Below are positions 56,182-64,000 of a DNA stretch of 64,000 bases, piece by piece. Each line of letters begins with the position of its first letter. The stretch's first letter is position 1. A model generated the notes under the pieces. The model did no database searches and had not been told where the DNA came from. It saw only the letters and a list, made by a program, of their open reading frames with translations. The DNA is taken from positions 159,161-223,160 of the forward strand of contig NZ_QWLV01000005.1 of assembly GCF_003515075.1 (NCBI RefSeq), written 5' to 3'. The translations under genes were made by a program, and so were the position numbers. This DNA is from Sphingomonas gilva (GTDB lineage Bacteria > Pseudomonadota > Alphaproteobacteria > Sphingomonadales > Sphingomonadaceae).

Positions 56182-56658
56182 ATGGCGACGGTCGAAAAGA
56201 TGCCGATGCTGCAGGAAGGCCATGACAAGCTGACCGCGGACCTCAAGCGCCTCAAGGAAGAGCGCCCGCAGGTGGTTGACGCCATCGAGGAGGCGCGCGC
56301 GCATGGCGACCTGTCCGAAAACGCCGAATACCATGCGGCGAAGGAGCGCCAGGGCCAGATCGAGGCCTCGATCAACGATATCGAGGACAAGCTGTCGCGC
56401 GCCCAGATCATCGACCCCAAGGACCTGTCCGGCGACAAGATCGTGTTCGGTGCGACGGTGACGCTGCTGGACGAGGACGACAAGCCGGTCAAATACCAGA
56501 TCGTCGGCCAGACCGAGGCGGACGCAAAGTCCGGACGGATCAGCTACAACTCGCCGCTGGGCCGCGCGCTGATCGGCCGCAAGGTGGAGGACGAGGTCGA
56601 GGTCTCTGTGCCCGCCGGCGACCGTTACTACCTCGTCTCCAAGATCGAGTTCATCTGA
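56182..56658 (+). CDS. greA: GreA, transcript cleavage factor
   Basis: A 158-residue elongation factor. The N-terminal coiled coil begins [20 protein letters not shown] and has the tip acidic pair in [18 protein letters not shown], which reaches into the RNA polymerase secondary channel and stimulates cleavage of backtracked RNA. The C-terminal domain ([20 protein letters not shown]) is normal. Follows carB after about 80 bases with no clear terminator. Confidence 0.96.
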   Translation: MATVEKMPMLQEGHDKLTADLKRLKEERPQVVDAIEEARAHGDLSENAEYHAAKERQGQIEASINDIEDKLSRAQIIDPKDLSGDKIVFGATVTLLDEDDKPVKYQIVGQTEADAKSGRISYNSPLGRALIGRKVEDEVEVSVPAGDRYYLVSKIEFI

Positions 56659-56711
56659 ACGGGATCCATCTTCCGCGGGGCCGCTTCACCGACGCGCTGA
56701 TCGCGTTTTCG

Positions 56712-57293
56712 GTGTTCGTCTTCCTGTTCGCGCTGTTCGCGCTCGGGCTGCAGGAAGCGGCCAACCGGTTCGGCTTCATTCCGCTCGAATTCTCGTCCGG
56801 CGCGTGGGTGCAGAGCCCGGTGCGGGCGCTGCTGACGCCGCTCGCGTCGCAGTTCCTTCCGACCGGCATCATCGTGCTGGTGTTCAACGGGCTCTTCCTG
56901 CTGCTGGCCGGACGGTTCGTCGAAAAGGCCATCGGGCCGGCTGGGCTGGGCGCGGTGTTCGTCGCCGGCGTTTATGGCGGCGCGCTGGCGCGGCTGTTGC
57001 TGACGCCGGGATCGCCGATCGCCAGCGCGGGATCGACCCCGGCGCTGTTCGCCGTGGTCGGCGCCTATCTGATGCTGTACGGCGTTCCGCGCGGGATACC
57101 CATCGCGCAGCGGCAGCGGCGGATCGTCCAGATCGCTGCGCTTGCCGGCATCTGGGTGGCGATCCAGCTGCTCTTCATGCTGGCGGCGAGCAGCCTAGAA
57201 TTCTCGGTGAGCGTCATCGAGCCGCTGGGCGGGCTGATCGCCGGCGTGGCCCTGGCCCGGCCGCTGGTGCGCTGGCGCTACAGGAACGCGTAA
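56712..57293 (+). CDS. Rhomboid-like membrane protein lacking the catalytic Ser-His pair
   Basis: A protein of about 193 residues with five to six membrane spans in rhomboid arrangement (NGLFLLLAGRFVEKAIGPAG; VFVAGVYGGALARLLL). The position of the active-site GxSG reads GSTP (residues 107-110), so Ser is Thr and Gly is Pro. The C-terminal His-containing GG motif reads VIEPLGGLIAG, with Pro for His. It is therefore probably a pseudoprotease, possibly a membrane chaperone. The annotated start is GTG at 56712, but the frame is open back to the greA stop and the extra upstream residues (RGRFTDALIAFS) look genuine. The true start may be a rare codon such as CTG at 56655. Confidence 0.7.
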   Translation: MFVFLFALFALGLQEAANRFGFIPLEFSSGAWVQSPVRALLTPLASQFLPTGIIVLVFNGLFLLLAGRFVEKAIGPAGLGAVFVAGVYGGALARLLLTPGSPIASAGSTPALFAVVGAYLMLYGVPRGIPIAQRQRRIVQIAALAGIWVAIQLLFMLAASSLEFSVSVIEPLGGLIAGVALARPLVRWRYRNA

Positions 57294-57297
57294 GTTC

Positions 57298-57325
57298 CGT
57301 CGCTCCTGCGGAGGCAGAGGCGACG
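57298..57325. repeat. Family A-related short palindrome / bidirectional terminator
   Basis: CGTCGCTCCTGC and GCAGAGGCGACG are nearly complementary, the outer part identical to the arms of the family A repeats. It sits between the convergent rhomboid-like and DUF4170 genes and could act as a terminator hairpin in both directions. Confidence 0.6.
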
Positions 57326-57329
57326 AATA

Positions 57330-57557
57330 TTACAGTTTCACGCCTTCCGCCTCGGGATCGAGCAGGCGGTGGAGGTGGACGACGACATATTTCATTTCCG
57401 CATCGTCGACCGTGCGCTGCGCGGCGCCGCGCCAGGCCTCTTCGGCGCTCTTATAGTCCGGGAACAGCCCGACGATGTCGAGCGAATCGAGATCGGTGAA
57501 TTCCAGCGTCTGCGGATCGCGCACGCGACCGCCGAACACCAGGTGCAGCTTGCTCAT
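57330..57557 (-). CDS. DUF4170-family small protein
   Basis: A 75-residue protein with the family pattern MSKLHLVFGGRVRDPQTLEF, LDSLDIVGLFPDYKSAEEAW and MKYVVVHLHRLLDPE. DUF4170 is a small family I associate with alphaproteobacteria, of unknown function. No signal or membrane segment. Convergent with the rhomboid-like gene. Confidence 0.85.
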   Translation of the reverse strand: MSKLHLVFGGRVRDPQTLEFTDLDSLDIVGLFPDYKSAEEAWRGAAQRTVDDAEMKYVVVHLHRLLDPEAEGVKL

Positions 57558-57620
57558 GTCAAATCCTTGTGGGGAGGCGTCTTGCGGCGCGCATAGCCGC
57601 CTCCGCCAGGATTGGCCACC

Positions 57621-58163
57621 CTATCCTCTTGGCGCGCGCTTCACCTCCGCGGTGGCGGCGTTGCCCGCCTCGGCCAGCGCCCGGAACACGCCTTCGACCA
57701 GGCTCGAGAGCTGCGACCGGGCGTTGTCGGTGGTGATGCCGGCGGCATCGAGCTGATCTTTGCCCGCCGTCCTGGCAGCGCGCGCCGCCGCCGTCGCGGT
57801 GCCCGTGACCTTGCGGCCGACCGGGCCGAGCACCTCCGCCTCGCGTCGGGTGCGCGGCAACAGCCCGCCGGCAAGCGCCCCAACGGCAAGGCCGCCGATC
57901 AGCACTGCGAGGGGCGCGCTGTCTACCGTGTCGGCTGTCTTTCGCGCAGCGGTGCGCGCGGTGCGCTTGCCCGCCTGAACAGCATGCCCTGCGCCGTCCT
58001 TCGCGCCGGCATAGGCGGAAGAAGCCTTGGCGCGCGCCTTGCGGTAGCTTTGCTCCATCGTCTCGCGCGCATTGTGAGCGGTCTCTTCAATGGCGTCGCG
58101 GGCGGCCTGGACGCGTCCGCTGCGCTGGTTCGCTGCGCCGGGGGTGGGCTGGGGATCGGTCAC
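57621..58163 (-). CDS. Hypothetical protein with single membrane span, YqjD/ElaB-like architecture
   Basis: A 180-residue protein. An Ala/Arg/Lys-rich helix (SGRVQAARDAIEETAHNARE) precedes one hydrophobic span (APLAVLIGGLAVGALAGGLL), then a basic Ala/Gly-rich helix to the C-terminus. This resembles ElaB/YqjD-type proteins, but the identity is weak. It is the last of four minus-strand genes (57621-59413), overlapping its upstream neighbour by four bases (ATGA). Confidence 0.6.
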   Translation of the reverse strand: MTDPQPTPGAANQRSGRVQAARDAIEETAHNARETMEQSYRKARAKASSAYAGAKDGAGHAVQAGKRTARTAARKTADTVDSAPLAVLIGGLAVGALAGGLLPRTRREAEVLGPVGRKVTGTATAAARAARTAGKDQLDAAGITTDNARSQLSSLVEGVFRALAEAGNAATAEVKRAPRG

Positions 58164-58512
58164 GGCCTGTCCTTCCTTGGATTTGCAACTGTCCTGGGAG
58201 TAACTCGCCGCCGGCGAAGCGGTTTCACCGCCTTGCGGCCGGCGGACGAAACAAGATCGGCGATCCGGTCGCGCGCCAGGAACATGACGATGGCGACGGC
58301 CACCGCGATCGCCTGGCCGGGACGGGAGCGGACCTGGTCGATCGCGTCGCGGCCCATATCCGCCGCGGCGTCGCGAAGTTCATCCAGACCGTCGCGGAGC
58401 AGGCGATCGGGCGAAAGGCGCGACTGGAGATCGACCAGCGTATCCGCCAGCTGCTGACGCGCGGCGATCGAACGCGCGGTCGCGCGGGCAAGACTATCGG
58501 ACGGCGGCGTGT

Positions 58513-58516
<4 letters not shown>
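58160..58516 (-). CDS. DUF3618-family single-span protein
   Basis: A 118-residue protein with an N-terminal helical stretch (ATARSIAARQQLADTLVDLQ), one transmembrane segment (GQAIAVAVAIVMFLARDRIA) and a basic arginine/lysine-rich C-terminal tail. The layout fits DUF3618. It is coupled to both neighbours by ATGA overlaps. Start at 58516; the longer frame upstream lies in the previous gene. Confidence 0.7.
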
Positions 58517-60835
<2,319 letters not shown>

Positions 60836-60836
60836 C

Positions 60837-60927
60837 CGTCGCCCCTGCGCAGGCAGGGGCCGCTGGGTTTGTGGCACTTCTGAAATCGCGTTTGCCGCCC
60901 GAGGCCCCTGCCTGCGCAGGGGCGACG
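60837..60927. repeat. Palindromic intergenic repeat, family A, perfect copy
   Basis: Perfectly complementary 24-base arms at 60837-60860 and 60904-60927 (left arm starts CGTCGCCCCTGCGCAGG). The 43-base interior includes CCGCTGGGTTTGTGGCA, the reverse complement (one base aside) of the motif in the copy at 25681. It begins two bases after the eno stop and can terminate its transcript. Confidence 0.95.
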
Positions 60928-60969
60928 AAGGCGGCGAAAACGCTTGCTTCCCCTCCATTGTTGTGATTC

Positions 60970-61290
60970 ATGATAAACATGCGGCGCAACCCCAAGATTC
61001 TGGCCCTTTTGAAGCGGACGGGCGCGCCGGCGATCACCTTCGTCGTGATCACCATCTTTGCGGGCTATGCGCTGTTCGGATCGAACGGCATCCTCGCCTA
61101 TGGCGACTACAGCCGCCAGATGAGCAAGCGGCAGGCGGAGCTTCAGAAGCTGGAAGCCAAGCGCGCCGAGCTCAAGAATCGCGTGGCGCTGCTCGACCCC
61201 AAAAAGGCCAATCCCGATCTGGTCGACGAGCTTGTCCGCAAGCAGCTGAACGTCGCGCACCCTGACGACGTCATTCTGCCGCTGAAGTGA
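60970..61290 (+). CDS. ftsB: FtsB/DivIC-family septum formation protein
   Basis: A 106-residue bitopic cell-division protein. A short cytoplasmic N-terminus, one transmembrane span (GAPAITFVVITIFAGYALF, about residues 18-37), then a periplasmic coiled coil (SRQMSKRQAELQKLEAKRAE) and a C-terminal segment with NPDLVDELVRKQLN. FtsB joins FtsL and FtsQ in the divisome. A second ATG at 60979 is possible. It precedes pdhA, an arrangement common in alphaproteobacteria. Confidence 0.93.
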   Translation: MINMRRNPKILALLKRTGAPAITFVVITIFAGYALFGSNGILAYGDYSRQMSKRQAELQKLEAKRAELKNRVALLDPKKANPDLVDELVRKQLNVAHPDDVILPLK

Positions 61291-61371
61291 CCTCAAGGCC
61301 GGTTGCAGTAGCGGCAAGTTCGCGCCTATAGGCCGTGCCCGTCCTTCCCCGGAACAAGGGTTGTCCGTACC

Positions 61372-62418
61372 TTGGCTAAAGCACCCGCAAAGCGCGCCTC
61401 CGCGCCCGCCATTCCCAATCGCGAACGTCCCGCCGAGCCCGTCCGCTTCGAGGCGTCGAAGGGGGAGTTGCTCGACTTCTACAAGCAGATGTTGTTGATA
61501 CGGCGTTTCGAGGAGAAGGCCGGGCAGCTCTACGGCCTCGGCCTGATCGGCGGCTTCTGCCATCTCTATATCGGCCAGGAAGCGGTCGCGGTCGGGCTGC
61601 AATCGGCATTGAACGGCGACACCGACAGCGTCATCACCGGCTATCGGGACCACGGCCACATGCTCGCCTACGGCATCGATCCCAAGGTGATCATGGCCGA
61701 GCTGACCGGGCGCGCCGCGGGCATCTCCCGGGGCAAGGGCGGCTCGATGCACATGTTCAGCGTCGAGCATAAGTTCTACGGCGGCCACGGCATCGTCGGC
61801 GCGCAGGTGTCGCTGGGCGCGGGGCTGGGCTTCAAGCACAAATACGCCAAGGACAATGGCGTCGCGATGACCTATTTCGGCGACGGCGCGGCCAATCAGG
61901 GCCAGGTCTACGAAGCGTTCAACATGGCCGAGCTGTGGAAGCTGCCGGTGATCTTCGTGATCGAGAACAACCAGTATGCGATGGGCACCAGCGTCAACCG
62001 CGCGTCGGCCGAGGACCAGCTCTACCGCCGCGGCGAATCGTTCCGCATCCCGGGGCTGCAGGTCGACGGGATGGACGTGCTCGCGGTGCGCGGCGCGGCC
62101 GAGACCGCGGTGGAGTGGGTGCGCAGCGGCAAGGGGCCGATCCTGCTGGAGCTCAAGACCTATCGCTATCGCGGCCATTCGATGTCCGATCCGGCCAAGT
62201 ACCGCAGCCGCGACGAGGTGCAGGCGGTGCGCGACAAGTCCGACCCGATCGAGGCGTGCAAGCGCGAACTGGAGAAGCTTGGCGTCAAGGAGGACGAACT
62301 GAAGGCGATCGACAAGGATATCCGCGGCATCGTCAACGAGGCGGCCGATTTCGCCGAAAGCTCGCCCGAGCCGGAACCTTCCGAACTCTATACCGACGTG
62401 CTGGTGGACACCTACTGA
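61372..62418 (+). CDS. pdhA: Pyruvate dehydrogenase E1 alpha subunit
   Basis: A 348-residue thiamine-diphosphate enzyme subunit. Family blocks: [34 protein letters not shown], and the ThDP motif [16 protein letters not shown] ending in [12 protein letters not shown]; also [11 protein letters not shown] with the phosphorylation-loop region. It oxidatively decarboxylates pyruvate with PdhB, E2 and E3. Start is TTG at 61372; no ATG fits the conserved N-terminal length. Stop and start overlap with pdhB. Confidence 0.96.
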   Translation: MAKAPAKRASAPAIPNRERPAEPVRFEASKGELLDFYKQMLLIRRFEEKAGQLYGLGLIGGFCHLYIGQEAVAVGLQSALNGDTDSVITGYRDHGHMLAYGIDPKVIMAELTGRAAGISRGKGGSMHMFSVEHKFYGGHGIVGAQVSLGAGLGFKHKYAKDNGVAMTYFGDGAANQGQVYEAFNMAELWKLPVIFVIENNQYAMGTSVNRASAEDQLYRRGESFRIPGLQVDGMDVLAVRGAAETAVEWVRSGKGPILLELKTYRYRGHSMSDPAKYRSRDEVQAVRDKSDPIEACKRELEKLGVKEDELKAIDKDIRGIVNEAADFAESSPEPEPSELYTDVLVDTY

Positions 62419-63851
62419 TGCCGACCGAGATCAAGATGCCCGCGCTTTCCCCGACGATGGAGGAAGGCACCCTCGCCAAATGGCTGGTGAAGGAGGGCGA
62501 CAGCGTCAAGTCCGGCGACATCATGGCCGAGATCGAGACCGACAAGGCGACGATGGAGTTCGAGGCGGTCGACGAAGGCACGATCAGCCAGATCCTGGTC
62601 GCCGAGGGCGCCGACGGGGTGAAGGTCGGCACCGTCATCGCCATGCTGGCGGGCGAGGGCGAAGACGCCTCGGCCGCGCCGAAGCAGACGGCGGGCGAAG
62701 GCGCCAACGCCGCGCCCAAGGAAGAAGTGCCCGAGGCGGCGGCCGACAAGGCGCCCCCCGCGCCCGAGAGCAACGCGCCGCATACGCCCGAGACGGGTGC
62801 GCGCCAGCTGTTCGACGCGGCCGAGAACAAGGCCGAGGTTCGCGATCCGGCGATCCCGGCCGGCACCGAGATGGTCAAGACCACGGTGCGCGAAGCGCTG
62901 CGCGACGCGATGGCCGAGGAGATGCGCAAGGACGAGCGTGTCTTCGTGATGGGCGAGGAGGTCGCCGAATATCAGGGCGCGTACAAGGTGACGCAGGGGC
63001 TGCTCGAGGAGTTCGGGCCCGAACGGGTGATCGACACGCCGATCACCGAATATGGCTTCGCCGGCGTCGGCACGGGCGCGGCGATGGCCGGCCTGCGCCC
63101 GATCGTCGAGTTCATGACGTTCAACTTCGCCATGCAGGCGATCGACCACATCATCAACTCGGCGGCCAAGACCAACTATATGTCGGGCGGGCAGATGCGC
63201 TGCCCGATCGTGTTCCGCGGTCCCAACGGCGCGGCGAGCCGCGTCGGCGCGCAGCACAGCCAGAATTACGGGCCCTGGTACGCCAGCGTCCCCGGACTGA
63301 TCGTGATCGCGCCCTATGACGCCGCCGACGCCAAGGGCCTGCTCAAGGCGGCGATCCGCTCGAACGATCCGGTCGTGTTCCTCGAAAACGAGCTGATGTA
63401 CGGCCGCAGCTTCGATGTGCCCAAGCTCGACGACTATGTCCTGCCGATCGGCAAGGCGCGCGTCGTGCGCGAAGGAAGCGGGGTGACGCTGGTCAGCTAC
63501 TCGATCGGCGTCGGCGTCGCGCTGGAAGCCGCGGACAAGCTGGCCGAAGAGGGCATCGACGCCGAGGTGATCGATCTGCGCACGCTGCGCCCGCTCGATA
63601 CCGACACGGTGCTCAAGAGCCTCAGGAAGACCAACCGCCTCGTCGTGGTAGAGGAAGGCTGGCCGACCTGCTCGATCGCCTCGGAGATCGCGGCGGTGGC
63701 GATGGAGCGAGGCTTCGACGATCTCGACGCGCCGGTGCTGCGCGTGGCGAACGAGGATGTGCCGCTCCCCTATGCGGCGAACCTCGAAAAGCTGGCGCTG
63801 ATCGACGCCGCCCGCGTGGTCGAGGCGGCGAAGAAGGTCTGCTATCGGTAG
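62418..63851 (+). CDS. pdhB: Pyruvate dehydrogenase E1 beta subunit with N-terminal lipoyl domain
   Basis: A 477-residue protein. Residues 1-80 are a lipoyl domain ([19 protein letters not shown]; lipoylation site K43 in ETDKATMEF). An Ala/Pro-rich linker (about 81-140) leads to the E1 beta catalytic domain ([40 protein letters not shown]). A lipoyl domain on E1 beta is known from alphaproteobacteria and strengthens the taxonomic call. It starts at the overlapping TGATG after pdhA. The E2 gene is not in the window. Confidence 0.96.
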   Translation: MPTEIKMPALSPTMEEGTLAKWLVKEGDSVKSGDIMAEIETDKATMEFEAVDEGTISQILVAEGADGVKVGTVIAMLAGEGEDASAAPKQTAGEGANAAPKEEVPEAAADKAPPAPESNAPHTPETGARQLFDAAENKAEVRDPAIPAGTEMVKTTVREALRDAMAEEMRKDERVFVMGEEVAEYQGAYKVTQGLLEEFGPERVIDTPITEYGFAGVGTGAAMAGLRPIVEFMTFNFAMQAIDHIINSAAKTNYMSGGQMRCPIVFRGPNGAASRVGAQHSQNYGPWYASVPGLIVIAPYDAADAKGLLKAAIRSNDPVVFLENELMYGRSFDVPKLDDYVLPIGKARVVREGSGVTLVSYSIGVGVALEAADKLAEEGIDAEVIDLRTLRPLDTDTVLKSLRKTNRLVVVEEGWPTCSIASEIAAVAMERGFDDLDAPVLRVANEDVPLPYAANLEKLALIDAARVVEAAKKVCYR

Positions 63852-63875
63852 CTGCCGCTACCCACTGATACACAT

Positions 63876-63898
63876 CGTCACCCCGGACTTGTTCCGGG
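63876..63898. repeat. Family C repeat, truncated
   Basis: Begins CGTCACCCCGGACTTGTTCC like the family C element at 35261, then changes abruptly at about 63899 into the transposase sequence. It appears cut by the IS insertion. Confidence 0.75.
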
Positions 63899-64000
63899 TG
63901 TGGATTCACATTTGAAGTGCAACGGTTGGAGGAAGGCTTCGGCTGGGGTTTGGAAGCCGAGGCATTTGCGGGGTGTATTGTTGTAGCGGCGGACGAGCTT
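63878..64000 (-). mobile_element. IS30-family transposase, C-terminal fragment at window edge
   Basis: The minus strand reads KLVRRYNNTPRKCLGFQTPA, then EAFLQPLHFKCEST, typical of the C-terminus of IS30-family transposases. The frame continues four to five codons into the family C repeat before a TGA at 63878-63880, so its last residues (PGTSPG) may come from flanking DNA. The 5' part lies beyond the window; whether the element is intact is unknown. Confidence 0.75.

Overview
The window looks like chromosomal DNA of a sphingomonad alphaproteobacterium (order Sphingomonadales). Pointers are the G+C-rich sequence, the block divL-tsaE-amgK-murU-addB-addA-trxA, a DivL-type kinase with tyrosine at the phospho-acceptor site, a pyruvate dehydrogenase E1 beta that carries its own lipoyl domain, a TonB-dependent receptor, and several palindromic intergenic repeat families. 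Nearly all of it is coding. Most genes sit in tight runs with overlapping stop and start codons.

Region by region. 1-4.1 kb: the 3' part of a TonB-dependent receptor converges on a TIGR03032-type protein of unknown function; both are less G+C-rich than the rest. 4.1-15.3 kb: an overlapping run encodes DivL (cell-cycle pseudo-kinase), TsaE (tRNA t6A), AmgK and MurU (recycling of N-acetylmuramate to UDP-MurNAc), AddB and AddA (double-strand-break repair) and thioredoxin. 15.4-23.5 kb: a lipoprotein, argJ with a GFA-type enzyme, a TonB-like protein, a small membrane-targeted protein just ahead of secA, secA itself, a TSUP transporter and an MreB actin. 23.7-29.4 kb: tRNA-Asn, nadK, moaA, a c-di-GMP phosphodiesterase with a degenerate GGDEF domain, and three small envelope or unknown proteins. 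29.4-38.3 kb: sdhE-mfd divergent from recG, a PilZ protein, tyrS and anmK.

38.3-46 kb is the least ordinary stretch. It holds very small proteins, a ferritin-fold DUF892 protein, a vWA protein and a MoxR ATPase separated by an opposed methyltransferase gene, a regulator that joins a Phd/YefM-like segment to PAS-like domains, and a divergent trimeric autotransporter adhesin. 46-52 kb: rpoD, dnaG and a YqeY-like gene form a macromolecular-synthesis-type cluster. It is interrupted by a GIY-YIG nuclease gene bracketed by perfect 29-bp inverted repeats. carA and carB follow with an unexpected compositionally distinct gene wedged between them. 56-64 kb: greA, a rhomboid-like pseudoprotease, a DUF4170 protein, a four-gene YqjD/YqjE-like membrane-stress cluster, eno, ftsB, pdhA and pdhB. 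The window ends in an IS30-type transposase fragment abutting a truncated repeat.

Together the genes cover cell-cycle signalling, peptidoglycan recycling (AnmK, AmgK, MurU), DNA repair (AddAB, Mfd, RecG), the transcription and replication core (RpoD, DnaG, GreA), pyrimidine and arginine synthesis, and central carbon metabolism. The most promising unusual items are the GIY-YIG gene with its inverted repeats, the gene between carA and carB, the small ORF ahead of secA (a possible secretion-monitor peptide) and the Phd-PAS fusion regulator. All starts and functions were read by eye; no database search was run.
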